A stretch of DNA of 64,000 nt from Clostridioides difficile_D (GTDB lineage: Bacteria > Bacillota > Clostridia > Peptostreptococcales > Peptostreptococcaceae), in assembly GCA_945861085.1 (NCBI GenBank), contig OX244046.1, forward strand, positions 1,178,001-1,242,000, written 5' to 3'. The notes below the pieces were generated by a model, which saw only the letters and a program-made list of their open reading frames with translations, was not told the DNA's origin and made no database searches. Of the stretch, positions 15,920-24,823 are shown one piece after another. The position numbers and the translations under genes are program-made. Positions within the stretch are counted from its first letter, which is position 1; each line of letters opens with the position of its first letter.

Positions 15920-16864
15920 ATGAATAGAAGAAAAACGATATACAGAGGATTTAATAATAATAGACATAAGATTGATTTGCGTAAATACGTTATAACGATT
16001 GCTTGCTTGTGTCTAATCGGCTATTATTCTTATACAAAAATAAAAGATAGCGAGATATTGGAGTATGTATCGGCTAAAATACCATTTCTAAATAATTCAT
16101 CAGATATAACTTATAAAGATATATCTGATGAATTAAATTCAATAAAAAACGGAAAAAAATCTAAATCACAAACCAATTCAGATGATAAACAGGAAACTAA
16201 TCCAGAAAAAACAGTAAATAATGCTAAAGAACCAGAAGAAGTTAAATTAGCCACTATAGAAGGGTGGGATATGTATACTATTCAAGTTGCTGCAATAGAT
16301 AATAATGATGATTTGAAAAAAATACAAACATCATTAGTTAATAATGATATACCTTTTTCAGTTATGGAGAAGGAAGGTGTAAAAAAAATACAGACATATT
16401 CTTCTTTTGATGAAAATGATGTTAGAAAGCATATAAGTAGTGTAAGAAAGGTATTTCCAGATGCATTTTTATCACATTTAGATGCACCTATGTTGTCTTT
16501 AGAATATACAAGTAATTATGCTTATATAGAGAGTATATCTAAAGAGTTAAATAAATTAATAACAAACTTTAAAGAAGAATCGAGTTTTTGGTCGAATGCT
16601 GAAAATAATGTAGATATGGAAAAATATAATACTATTTTGACAAATAGAAAGGCAATATCACAAAATATATCAAAAGAGGCTGAAAAGATTGATTATTCTG
16701 AAATGAGTTTATTTAAAGATAATTTAATAGAGTATGTAAAGAATGTGAATGAAAAAATTGATACAGCTTCAAAAGCTGCAAATGAAGAAAAATATAGCGT
16801 AAGTAAAAGTCTACTTTTATCATCTATGCAAGAGTATTCTATGTTCATAAATTCTATAAAATAA
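15920..16864 (+). CDS. single-pass membrane protein with SPOR-like domain
   Basis: 314 aa. A basic cytoplasmic tail (residues 1-20) and one membrane helix (about 22-42) are followed by an extracellular region. Residues about 112-185 (MYTIQVAAIDNNDDLKKIQTSL...VKKIQTYSSFDE) fit a SPOR fold, which binds glycan strands stripped of stem peptides at division septa. The C-terminal 120 residues are helical and look like a coiled coil. It follows cwlA by 110 bp with its own AATTTTGGGAGGG ribosome-binding site. Septal targeting is an inference from the SPOR pattern; the C-terminal half matches nothing I know. Confidence 0.7.
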   Translation: MNRRKTIYRGFNNNRHKIDLRKYVITIACLCLIGYYSYTKIKDSEILEYVSAKIPFLNNSSDITYKDISDELNSIKNGKKSKSQTNSDDKQETNPEKTVNNAKEPEEVKLATIEGWDMYTIQVAAIDNNDDLKKIQTSLVNNDIPFSVMEKEGVKKIQTYSSFDENDVRKHISSVRKVFPDAFLSHLDAPMLSLEYTSNYAYIESISKELNKLITNFKEESSFWSNAENNVDMEKYNTILTNRKAISQNISKEAEKIDYSEMSLFKDNLIEYVKNVNEKIDTASKAANEEKYSVSKSLLLSSMQEYSMFINSIK

Positions 16865-16898
16865 AATACAGAAAATTTGGACTTTAGAAAGCTATATG

Positions 16899-16930
16899 AA
16901 AGGGATTGTTTAATTAAGCAATCCTTTTCC
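16899..16930 (+). terminator. terminator after the SPOR protein gene
   Basis: AAAGGGATTG pairs with CAATCCTTTT (one wobble) around an AT-rich loop. The T tract is short. Confidence 0.55.
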
Positions 16931-16993
16931 TGATTTTGACTTAATATAGAGGTGTTGATTTATAAAATAAATTATAAAAATACGGATATTTTT

Positions 16994-17032
16994 TTAACAA
17001 TTGTTAAGATTTTTTAATATATATAGTATACT
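16994..17032 (+). promoter_or_regulatory. rnf promoter with overlapping palindrome
   Basis: TTAAGA (17004-17009), a 17-bp spacer and TATACT (17027-17032) form a plausible promoter. A perfect 14-bp palindrome, TTAACAATTGTTAA (16994-17007), covers the -35 region and could be an operator. It contains TTGTTAA and TTAACAA, the half-sites used by the redox repressor Rex, but in the opposite arrangement to the classical Rex site. Confidence 0.45.
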
Positions 17033-17079
17033 TATAGAAGGCAGAAAAAATGTTTTTTTATAGATAAGGGGGTAAAACA

Positions 17080-18417
17080 ATGAAACTCTTAACTTTTAAG
17101 GGAGGGATACATCCTCCATATAGAAAAGAGTACTCTAACACAAAGGCACTTGAAAAAGCTCAAGCTCCAAAGATAGTTTACATTCCTCTTCAGCAACATA
17201 TAGGGGCACCAGCTAAACCTATTGTTGAAGTTGGTGATGAAGTAAAGTTTGGGCAAAAAATAGGTGAACAACAAGGTTTCGTTTCATGTAACGTTCATTC
17301 TTCAGTATCAGGTAAAGTTATTGCTATTGAACAACATGAAGTACCAGGTGGTTCAGCTCAATGTGTAGTTATAGAAAATGACTTTAAGGAAGAATTACAT
17401 GAAAGTGTTCAACCAAAAGGTCAGTTAGAGGATTTGAGCAAAGAAGATATAGTAGGTATCATAAAAGAGGCAGGAATAGTAGGTATGGGTGGAGCTACAT
17501 TCCCTAACCATGTAAAAGTATCTCCTCCACCAGATAGCAAAGCAGAAGTAGTTATATTAAATGGTGCAGAATGTGAACCATATTTAACTGCAGACCACAG
17601 ATTGATGGTGGAAAATCCAGAAGATGTTGTATTTGGTTTAAGAGCATTAATGAAGGTATTAGATGTTAAAAAAGGATTTATAGGAATTGAAACAAATAAA
17701 CCAGATGCTATAGAAGCAATTCAAAATGTAGCTAAAGATTATAGTGAAATCGAAGTTGTTGGTCTTCAAGTGAAATATCCACAAGGAGCAGAAAAACAAC
17801 TTATTTATGCGTGTACAGGCAAAGAAGTTCCATCTGGTGGATTACCAATAGCAGCAGGTGCAGTTGTTGACAACGTTGCCACAGCAGCCCAAATAGCTAA
17901 ATCTATTAAAACAGGTATGCCTTTGGTAGAAAGAATCACTACAGTAACAGGTAGTTGCATCAAAGAACCTAAGAACTTAATAACAAAAGTTGGAACGTTA
18001 GTTTCAGAAATTATAGAACAATGTGGTGGATTTAAAGAAGATAAGAAGGTTGGTAAGGTGATAATGGGTGGACCTATGATGGGAATAGCTCAGTATACTA
18101 CTGAAATAGCAACTAATAAAGGATCTTCAGGGATTTTATGCTTGGATGAGGAAGAATCACGTACTCCAGATGTTCAAAACTGTTTAAGATGTGGAAGATG
18201 TACAGATGTATGTCCATCATTCTTACAACCACTTTTCATAAGTGCATATTCTTTAAAAGATGACTATGACACAGCTGAATATCATAGAGCAATGGATTGT
18301 ATAGAATGTGGGTCTTGTTCATTTATTTGTCCAGCAAGAAGACCATTACTTCAATCTATAAGATCAGCAAAGAGAGAAATAGGAGCAAAGAGAAGAAAGC
18401 AAGCTGCTCAGAAATAA
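17080..18417 (+). CDS. rnfC: Rnf complex subunit C
   Basis: 445 aa peripheral subunit of the Rnf complex, which oxidises reduced ferredoxin, reduces NAD+ and pumps Na+ or H+ in energy-conserving anaerobes. The NADH/FMN-binding region is visible as GMGGATFPNHVK and LNGAECEPYLTADHRLM. Two ferredoxin motifs close the protein (CLRCGRCTDVCP and CIECGSCSFICP), giving two 4Fe-4S clusters. It is first in the C-D-G-E-A-B order typical of clostridia, with spacing from 22 bases down to overlaps. GGGGG before the ATG supports the start. Confidence 0.97.
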   Translation: MKLLTFKGGIHPPYRKEYSNTKALEKAQAPKIVYIPLQQHIGAPAKPIVEVGDEVKFGQKIGEQQGFVSCNVHSSVSGKVIAIEQHEVPGGSAQCVVIENDFKEELHESVQPKGQLEDLSKEDIVGIIKEAGIVGMGGATFPNHVKVSPPPDSKAEVVILNGAECEPYLTADHRLMVENPEDVVFGLRALMKVLDVKKGFIGIETNKPDAIEAIQNVAKDYSEIEVVGLQVKYPQGAEKQLIYACTGKEVPSGGLPIAAGAVVDNVATAAQIAKSIKTGMPLVERITTVTGSCIKEPKNLITKVGTLVSEIIEQCGGFKEDKKVGKVIMGGPMMGIAQYTTEIATNKGSSGILCLDEEESRTPDVQNCLRCGRCTDVCPSFLQPLFISAYSLKDDYDTAEYHRAMDCIECGSCSFICPARRPLLQSIRSAKREIGAKRRKQAAQK

Positions 18418-18439
18418 AGAAAGTTAAGGGGGAAAAACG

Positions 18440-19417
18440 ATGGAAAATAAGTTGATAGTATCATCTTCTCCTCATGTGAGAAGTAATGAAGATACTTCAT
18501 ATATAATGAAACAAGTTATTATAGCACTCCTTCCAGCAGCAGTAGCAGGAGTATACTTCTTTAGACTTAATGCTTTGAGTGCTATGTTTTTTTGTATACT
18601 TGGTACAGTAGGTACTGAATTTTTATATCAAAAATTTACGAAGCAAAAAAGTACTATAGGAGATTTTTCAGCTGTTGTAACAGGATTATTATTAGCATTT
18701 AACGTACCAGCATCACTTCCTTGGTGGATGTGTCTAGTAGGAGGAATATTTGCAATATTAGTAGTTAAAATGGTATTTGGTGGAATTGGATGTAACTTTG
18801 TCAACCCAGCACTTGCTGCAAGAGCATTTTTATTAGCATCATTTCCAGTAGCAATGACTGCTTGGACTCAACCAGGTGTTAACTGGATAGGTAAAAATTT
18901 AGATGCAGTTACTACAGCAACTCCATTAAGCTTTTTGAAAAATGGAGCTGCGGGATTAGCAGACCTTTCTAATAATGGAATTAGTCTTGCTGATATGATG
19001 ATTGGTAATATTGGTGGATGTATAGGTGAAACATCAGCAATATTATTATTATTAGGTGGAGTATACCTAATGTATAAAGGCATAATAAATTATATTATAC
19101 CAGTATTTTACATAGCAACTGTATTTATATTAACATTCCTTTTAGGTGGATTTAATATAAATTTCGCAATATATCAACTGTTTGCTGGAGGTCTTATGTT
19201 AGGTGGATTCTTCATGCTTACGGATTATACAACTTCGCCTATGACTAAGAAAGGTCAAATAATATACGCTGTATTAGCTGGTCTTATAACAACTGTTATA
19301 AGAATGTATGGTGGATATCCAGAAGGTGTATCTTACTCAATACTACTAGTAAACTGTCTTGCTCCACTTATAGATAAGTTTGTTAGAAATAGAGTGTTTG
19401 GGGAGGTGGCTAAATAA
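18440..19417 (+). CDS. rnfD: Rnf complex subunit D
   Basis: 325 aa integral membrane subunit with about nine hydrophobic helices. DAVTTATPLSF (about residue 155) holds the threonine expected to carry covalently bound FMN. GGIGCNFVNPALAARAF and GGFFMLTDYTTSPMT are family motifs. It forms part of the electron path and ion channel between RnfC and RnfG. Its stop codon shares a base with the rnfG start, so translation is probably coupled. Confidence 0.96.
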   Translation: MENKLIVSSSPHVRSNEDTSYIMKQVIIALLPAAVAGVYFFRLNALSAMFFCILGTVGTEFLYQKFTKQKSTIGDFSAVVTGLLLAFNVPASLPWWMCLVGGIFAILVVKMVFGGIGCNFVNPALAARAFLLASFPVAMTAWTQPGVNWIGKNLDAVTTATPLSFLKNGAAGLADLSNNGISLADMMIGNIGGCIGETSAILLLLGGVYLMYKGIINYIIPVFYIATVFILTFLLGGFNINFAIYQLFAGGLMLGGFFMLTDYTTSPMTKKGQIIYAVLAGLITTVIRMYGGYPEGVSYSILLVNCLAPLIDKFVRNRVFGEVAK

Positions 19418-19986
19418 TGAATAGTATGGTAAGACTAGGTGGGACTTTACTTGCTATAAGTGCTATAGCCGCATTAGCACTTGGAGCTACAAACCAAGTT
19501 ACAGCTCCAGTAATAGAACAAAGAAATATACAAGCAAATAATGAACTTAGAAAAGCAGTACTTCCAGAAGCAAAAGAGTTTAAAGAAATGGACAAAAGTA
19601 CTTATAAAGACCTTGGAGATGGTCTTATAGCTGAAGTGTATGAAGGATTAGATGGTTCTGAAGTAGTTGGATATACTTTAAAAGCTAAACCAAGTGGATA
19701 TGGTGGAGAAATTGAAGTTATGGTAGGTATATCATCTGAGGGTCAAGTTACAGGCGTTGACATTGGTAATATGTCAGAAACAGCTGGACTTGGAGCAAAA
19801 GCTAAGGATGATGCATTTAAAGGTCAATATAAAGGAAAAACTGCTGAACCTCTTGAAGTAGCAAAAGGAAGTACAACAGCAGATAATCAAATATTAGCAA
19901 TATCAGGTGCAACTATTACATCTACAGCAGTTACTACAGGAGTAAATGCTGCTATAGATGTTTTCAATAGTGCTCTTAATAAATAA
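19417..19986 (+). CDS. rnfG: Rnf complex subunit G (covalent FMN)
   Basis: 189 aa. One N-terminal membrane helix is followed by an extracytoplasmic FMN-binding domain. The motif SGATITSTAV near residue 168 contains the threonine to which FMN is linked through phosphate by the ApbE flavin transferase. GNMSETAGLGAKAK is a further family motif. It overlaps rnfD by one base and is 12 bases from rnfE. Confidence 0.96.
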   Translation: MNSMVRLGGTLLAISAIAALALGATNQVTAPVIEQRNIQANNELRKAVLPEAKEFKEMDKSTYKDLGDGLIAEVYEGLDGSEVVGYTLKAKPSGYGGEIEVMVGISSEGQVTGVDIGNMSETAGLGAKAKDDAFKGQYKGKTAEPLEVAKGSTTADNQILAISGATITSTAVTTGVNAAIDVFNSALNK

Positions 19987-19998
19987 GGAGGGTTAATT

Positions 19999-20592
19999 AT
20001 GAATTTAGCTAAAGTATTTAAAAATGGGCTAATAGATGAGAACCCAACATTTGTTCAAGTTATAGGTATGTGTCCAACACTAGCCGTTACAACTTCAGCA
20101 ATAAATGGAATCGGTATGGGTCTTTCAACAGCAGCAGTTTTAATATGTGCAAATTTAGTTATATCTTTAATAAGAAAAATTACACCAGATAAGATAAGAA
20201 TACCTATATTTATAGTAGTTATAGCTACATTTGTTACAATAGTAGGTATGCTTTTAAAAGCATATGTTCCTGCTCTTGATAAGGCTCTTGGTATATATAT
20301 ACCATTAATAGTTGTTAACTGTTTAATACTAGCTCGTGCAGAAAGTTTTGCTTTCAAAACTGGAGCTATGCCTTCAATAGTTGATGGTGTGGGTCAAGGG
20401 CTTGGATTTACTGTTGCACTTACAGTAATAGGTGCAGTAAGAGAATTACTTGGAAATGGTAGTTTATTTGGAATGACACTATTTGGAGCATCTTTCCAAC
20501 CAGTATTAATATTTATATTACCACCAGGTGCATTCTTAACATTAGGATTCTTATTTGCAGGATTTAATAAATTAAGAAGTAAAAAAGCGTAG
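19999..20592 (+). CDS. rnfE: Rnf complex subunit E
   Basis: 197 aa membrane protein with six predicted helices. The start NPTFVQVIGMCPTLAVTTSAIN and the middle IPLIVVNCLILARAESFA are diagnostic of the RnfE/NqrD family. Paired with RnfA it forms an inverted-topology half of the channel, and the conserved cysteines in both halves (MCPTLA and VNCLI here) are known to hold an iron-sulfur centre in the membrane. AAGGAGG precedes its ATG. Confidence 0.96.
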   Translation: MNLAKVFKNGLIDENPTFVQVIGMCPTLAVTTSAINGIGMGLSTAAVLICANLVISLIRKITPDKIRIPIFIVVIATFVTIVGMLLKAYVPALDKALGIYIPLIVVNCLILARAESFAFKTGAMPSIVDGVGQGLGFTVALTVIGAVRELLGNGSLFGMTLFGASFQPVLIFILPPGAFLTLGFLFAGFNKLRSKKA

Positions 20593-20606
20593 TGGAGGTG
20601 TAATAA

Positions 20607-21182
20607 ATGAATTTAATACTTTTATTTTTAAGTATCGTTCTTGTTAATAACGTTATAACATCTCAGTTCTTGGGTATATGTCCTTTCTTAGGAGTTTCTA
20701 AGAAAGTTGATACAGCAGTAGGGATGGGAGTTGCAGTTACATTCGTTTTAACTCTAGCTTCAATTATAACTTATTTTATACAAATTTTATTAGTAAAAAC
20801 TGGAACTGGATTCTTACAAACAATAGCTTTTATATTGGTTATAGCTTCTATAGTTCAGTTCGTTGAAATGGTAATTCAAAAGATGAGTCCATCTTTATAT
20901 CAAGCATTAGGAGTTTATTTACCTCTTATAACTACAAACTGTGCAGTTCTTGGTATAGCTCTAGTTAATGTTCAAAAAAGTTATAACTTAGTAGAAACAA
21001 TAATAAACGGATTTGGAGCCGGAGCTGGATTTACTTTAGCAATAGTAATATTCGCAGGTATAAGAGAAAGACTAGAGTTAGCTGATATACCAGAAGCATT
21101 TAAAGGTTTCCCTATAACACTTATATCAGCAGGTTTAATGTCAATAGCTTTCTTAGGATTTACAGGACTTATAAAGCTATAA
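20607..21182 (+). CDS. rnfA: Rnf complex subunit A
   Basis: 191 aa membrane protein homologous to RnfE, with six helices in the opposite topology. FLGICPFLGVSKKVDTAVGMG and LPLITTNCAVLGIAL carry the conserved cysteines matching those of RnfE. GAGAGFTLAIVIFAGIRERL is another family motif. It lies 14 bases after rnfE and 18 before rnfB. Confidence 0.96.
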   Translation: MNLILLFLSIVLVNNVITSQFLGICPFLGVSKKVDTAVGMGVAVTFVLTLASIITYFIQILLVKTGTGFLQTIAFILVIASIVQFVEMVIQKMSPSLYQALGVYLPLITTNCAVLGIALVNVQKSYNLVETIINGFGAGAGFTLAIVIFAGIRERLELADIPEAFKGFPITLISAGLMSIAFLGFTGLIKL

Positions 21183-21200
21183 AAAAGAGGGGTGAAAATA

Positions 21201-22169
21201 GTGATACTTACAGCTGTATTAGTTTTAGGAATTATGGGCTTAATCTTTGGGATAGTACTAGATTTTGCATCTAAAAAGTTTGCTGTAGAAGTAGACGAGA
21301 GAGTGGAAGCTATACTAGGAGTACTTCCAGGAGCCAACTGTGGTGGTTGTGGATTCCCAGGTTGTGGAGGTCTTGCAAGTGCAATAGTTGAAGGAAAAGC
21401 ACCAGTTAATGGTTGCCCTGTAGGTGGAGCAGATGTTGGTGCAAAAGTTGGAGAAATAATGGGAATAAGCGCCGAAGCAGGTGAGAAACAAGTAGCAAAA
21501 GTTATTTGTAAAGGAACTTGTTCAAGTGCAAAAGATAAATATGAGTACGAAGGAATATCAGATTGTAGAGCAGCAAATGTTTTAAATTCAGGAGCTAAAA
21601 TGTGTAAATTTGGATGTTTAGGTCTTGGGACATGTAAAGATGCTTGTAAATTTGATGCTATTTCTATAGTTGATGGAGTGGCAGTAATAGATGAAGAGAA
21701 ATGTGTAAACTGTGGAAAATGTAAAGAAGTTTGCCCTAAGGGTATAATAATCACAAAACCAGAAAGTCAAGAAGTGGTTGTAGAGTGTAACAGCAAGGAA
21801 TTTGGTAAAGCTGTTAAGGAAAAATGTACTGCTGGATGTATTGGCTGTGGAATGTGTGTAAAAGCTTGTAAATTTGATGCTATAGTGTTTGAAAATAAAA
21901 TAGCTAAGATAGACCTTAGCAAGTGTGTAGGCTGTATGGAATGTGTAGCAAAATGCCCTACAAAAGTAATATCAGGTGATATAACTAAGAAAAAGAAAGT
22001 TACTATTGACCAGGAACTTTGCGTTGGATGTACAGTATGCAAAAAACAATGCAAGTTTGATGCAATAGAAGGAGAATTAAAAGAAAAACATAAGGTAGAT
22101 GCTAATAAATGTGTAGGATGCCATTTATGTATGGAAAAATGTCCAAAGAAAGCTATTAAAATTTTGTAA
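21201..22169 (+). CDS. rnfB: Rnf complex subunit B, multi-cluster ferredoxin entry point
   Basis: 322 aa. An N-terminal membrane helix is followed by GANCGGCGFPGCGG, the first 4Fe-4S motif. Six ferredoxin-like CxxCxxC...C motifs come after it, including CVNCGKCKEVCP, CIGCGMCVKAC, CVGCMECVAKCP, CVGCTVCKKQC and CVGCHLCMEKCP. Proteobacterial RnfB has about 190 residues and fewer clusters, so this is the long clostridial form and makes an electron wire from soluble ferredoxin. An in-frame GTG at 21192 touches the AGAGGGG ribosome-binding site; GTG 21201, eight bases downstream, is preferred. It is the last gene of the operon. Confidence 0.95.
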   Translation: MILTAVLVLGIMGLIFGIVLDFASKKFAVEVDERVEAILGVLPGANCGGCGFPGCGGLASAIVEGKAPVNGCPVGGADVGAKVGEIMGISAEAGEKQVAKVICKGTCSSAKDKYEYEGISDCRAANVLNSGAKMCKFGCLGLGTCKDACKFDAISIVDGVAVIDEEKCVNCGKCKEVCPKGIIITKPESQEVVVECNSKEFGKAVKEKCTAGCIGCGMCVKACKFDAIVFENKIAKIDLSKCVGCMECVAKCPTKVISGDITKKKKVTIDQELCVGCTVCKKQCKFDAIEGELKEKHKVDANKCVGCHLCMEKCPKKAIKIL

Positions 22170-22184
22170 TATGGACAAAATAAG

Positions 22185-22258
22185 GATATGGAGTAATTTC
22201 CATATCTCTAATGAGTACATAAAACAGAGGTATGGAATAATTTCCATACCTCTATTTT
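22185..22258 (+). terminator. tandem hairpins after rnfB
   Basis: The first hairpin is GATATGGA/TCCATATC (22185-22192 with 22199-22206). The second is AGAGGTATGGA/TCCATACCTCT (22226-22236 with 22243-22253), followed by ATTTTAT. Their cores are nearly the same sequence, as if duplicated. The second is the likely terminator. Confidence 0.65.
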
Positions 22259-22388
22259 ATGTATATTTATTCTAATGGTAATAAATATAACAATAGTGTA
22301 ACAAAAAAGGTTCGACATTTCTGTTGAATTTTTTACAATATAGTGATAGACTAAATAGGTACAAATTACGTACAAATGAGGTGAATAA

Positions 22389-22973
22389 ATGAATATAATC
22401 TTGGCATCAGCCTCTCCAAGAAGGAAAGAAATTCTAGAGAATACAAATGTAAGATTTGATATAATTAAAAATGAAATTGATGAGATTATATTGGAAGGTG
22501 AAGCACCAAAACATTTAGTTATGAGGTTAGCTTTTGAAAAAAGCATGTCTGTAGCATCTGAACATAATGAAGATATTGTTATTGGAGCTGATACAGTTGT
22601 TGTTTTAGACAATGCTATTTTAGGAAAACCGAAAGATAAGTCCTGTGCAAGAGATATGCTAAAAAGACTATCTGGAAGAGAGCATCAAGTCATAACAGGT
22701 ATTAGCTTAATAAACTTGTGCGAAGATAAAAAAGTAATTGACTATGTAATCAGCAATGTAAAATTTAAAACGTTATCAGAACAGGATATTGAGGATTATC
22801 TGAAAACTAATGAGTCATTCGACAAAGCAGGTGCTTATGGTATACAGGGATATGGAGCTTTGCTAGTTGAAGAAATTATAGGAGATTATTTTAATATAGT
22901 TGGACTTCCAATTTCGAGGCTAGGCGACCTATTAAAAAAACATTTTAGTGTAAATCTTTTTTATGGAGTGTGA
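22389..22973 (+). CDS. maf: Maf-family nucleotide pyrophosphatase
   Basis: 194 aa cytoplasmic enzyme that hydrolyses non-canonical or excess nucleoside triphosphates to the monophosphate. It has been linked to septum formation because Bacillus maf lies in the same mreBCD-minCD block. SASPRRKEIL at the N-terminus, GADTVVVLD in the middle (catalytic Asp) and KAGAYGIQGYGA are diagnostic. ATGAGGTGAAT precedes the start. It overlaps the radC frame by four bases. Confidence 0.93.
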   Translation: MNIILASASPRRKEILENTNVRFDIIKNEIDEIILEGEAPKHLVMRLAFEKSMSVASEHNEDIVIGADTVVVLDNAILGKPKDKSCARDMLKRLSGREHQVITGISLINLCEDKKVIDYVISNVKFKTLSEQDIEDYLKTNESFDKAGAYGIQGYGALLVEEIIGDYFNIVGLPISRLGDLLKKHFSVNLFYGV

Positions 22974-23677
22974 TTTGTCTGAAAAAGTCATTTAATTCAA
23001 CCATCAAGGTAAAAGAAATGGCACCAGAGGAAAGACCCAGAGAAAAGATGCTTGTTGAAGGAGTAAAAAGCTTATCAAATGCTGAGTTGTTGGCTATAAT
23101 TTTAAGAACTGGAAACAAGAATAAAAATGCTATTGAGTTAGCCAACTATATAATAAATAGAGATATTCAGGGTATTAGACATTTAGAAGACATGACAATA
23201 GAGGAGCTGTGTAATATAGATGGAATTGGGTTATCAAAATCAACCCAAATTAAAGCAGCTTTAGAACTAGGCTCTAGAGTAGCTAGTTTTAAACCTATGA
23301 AGTATAAAATAAGAAATCCTTGGGATATACATAGGTATTATATGGATAGCCTAAGGTATTTAAAAAAAGAGGTTTTTAAAGCGATTCTTTTAAACACAAA
23401 AAATGAGATAATATCTGATGTAGATGTATCTGTGGGGACTTTAAGCTCGTCATTAGTCCATCCTAGAGAGGTTTTTAAAGAAGCTATAAGAAGAAGTGCA
23501 AGTAAGATAATAGTGATGCATAATCACCCTTCAGGAAGTGTGGAACCATCAAGTGAAGATAAGAATATCACATCAAGACTTATTAAATGTGGAGAAATAA
23601 TTGGAATAGAAATAATTGACCATATAATTATTGGAGATGGATTATACTTTAGCTTTAAAGAAAATATGATAATTTGA
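22970..23677 (+). CDS. radC: RadC-family JAB/MPN protein
   Basis: 235 aa in the longest form. The N-terminal region (VKEMAPEERPREKMLVEG, then LCNIDGIGLSKSTQIKAALELG) holds a helix-hairpin-helix. The C-terminal domain carries the JAMM metal motif HNHPSGSVEPSSEDKN. Its historic DNA-repair role is doubtful; the family has a predicted metalloprotease-like fold and unknown function. The start is uncertain: GTG 22970 overlaps the maf stop but is very near GGAG, while a CTG at 22979 has better spacing. The conserved N-terminus begins after both, so both are possible. Confidence 0.88.
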   Translation: MICLKKSFNSTIKVKEMAPEERPREKMLVEGVKSLSNAELLAIILRTGNKNKNAIELANYIINRDIQGIRHLEDMTIEELCNIDGIGLSKSTQIKAALELGSRVASFKPMKYKIRNPWDIHRYYMDSLRYLKKEVFKAILLNTKNEIISDVDVSVGTLSSSLVHPREVFKEAIRRSASKIIVMHNHPSGSVEPSSEDKNITSRLIKCGEIIGIEIIDHIIIGDGLYFSFKENMII

Positions 23678-23746
23678 CTTTATATGTGATAAAATAGTAG
23701 GAGAATGTTTTAAACATGATTCTTAATAGTAGGAAGGAGTAAAATC

Positions 23747-24808
23747 ATGGCTAAGGAAAAAAAGAAAGAAAAAAAAGGTTTTTTTAGTTTTAATAAGATG
23801 ACAAAGGATATGGGAATAGATTTAGGGACTGCAAATACATTAGTTTACATAAAAGGACAAGGTATTGTTGTTAGAGAACCATCAGTTGTCGCAATAAGAG
23901 ATGACAGTAAGGAAGTATTGGCAGTAGGTGAAGAAGCAAAAAAAATGATAGGTAGAACACCAGGAAATATAGTAGCTATAAGACCTATGAAAGATGGAGT
24001 AATAGCTGATTTTGATATAACTCAATCAATGATTAGTTATTTCATACAAAAAGCAGCTGACAAAAAAGGTGTTGTAAGTCCAAGAATAGCTATATGTGTT
24101 CCTTTTGGAGTTACAGAAGTAGAAAAGAGAGCTATAGAAGAAGCTGCAAGACAAGCTGGAGCTAAAGATGCGTTCCTTATAGAAGAGCCAATGGCAGCGG
24201 CTATAGGAGCTGGATTAAAAGTTGAAGAGCCAGAAGGTAATATGGTAGTTGATATTGGTGGAGGTACTTCAGAAATAGCTGTTATATCTTTAGGAGGAAT
24301 AGTTACTGCTAAATCTATAAGAATTGGTGGAGACGAGTTTGATGAGTCTATAGTTGCTTATGTTAAAAAAGAATACAACCTTATGATAGGTGAAAGAACT
24401 GCTGAAAATGTTAAGATTAGTATAGGTTCTACATTTAAAGATGATGAAGAAATAAATATGCAAATAAGAGGTAGAGATTTAATTTCAGGGTTACCTAAAA
24501 CAATAGAAATATGTTCTACAGAAGTTAGAGAAGCATTAAAAGAACCTGTAAGTTCAATAGTAGATGCAATAAAATCTACACTAGAAAAAACTCCACCAGA
24601 ATTAGCATCAGATATAATGGAAAACGGAATAATGCTAACAGGAGGAGGAGCTTTGCTTAGAGGTCTTGATAAACTTATTACACAAGAGACTGGCATGTCT
24701 GTACAAATAGCAGAAACACCTCTTGATTGTGTTGCGCTTGGAACAGGAAAATCTGTTGAAGACCAAGAAATCTTTGAAAAAGTATTAATGATGAATGCTA
24801 AAAATTAG
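23747..24808 (+). CDS. mreB: rod-shape protein MreB
   Basis: 353 aa bacterial actin that forms membrane-bound filaments guiding side-wall synthesis. Actin motifs are clear: GIDLGTANTLV (phosphate 1), DIGGGTSEIAVISLGG (phosphate 2) and MLTGGGALLRGLDKL (adenosine). The N-terminus has an extra 20 residues of mostly Lys and Glu plus FFSF, possibly a membrane-binding amphipathic stretch. GGAAGGAG precedes the ATG. mreC follows closely. Confidence 0.97.
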   Translation: MAKEKKKEKKGFFSFNKMTKDMGIDLGTANTLVYIKGQGIVVREPSVVAIRDDSKEVLAVGEEAKKMIGRTPGNIVAIRPMKDGVIADFDITQSMISYFIQKAADKKGVVSPRIAICVPFGVTEVEKRAIEEAARQAGAKDAFLIEEPMAAAIGAGLKVEEPEGNMVVDIGGGTSEIAVISLGGIVTAKSIRIGGDEFDESIVAYVKKEYNLMIGERTAENVKISIGSTFKDDEEINMQIRGRDLISGLPKTIEICSTEVREALKEPVSSIVDAIKSTLEKTPPELASDIMENGIMLTGGGALLRGLDKLITQETGMSVQIAETPLDCVALGTGKSVEDQEIFEKVLMMNAKN

Positions 24809-24823
24809 AAGTTGGTGATGGCC

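Noticed and set aside
16994..17007. Classical Rex operator at rnf
   Set aside because: The half-sites are in the reverse order to TTGTTAA-N-TTAACAA, so I did not name it a Rex site.
20981..21754. 257-codon - strand frame opposite rnfA/rnfB
   Set aside because: Shadow of the rnfB codon pattern: rich in Pro, Ser and Thr, no ribosome-binding site, and fully explained by the + strand genes.
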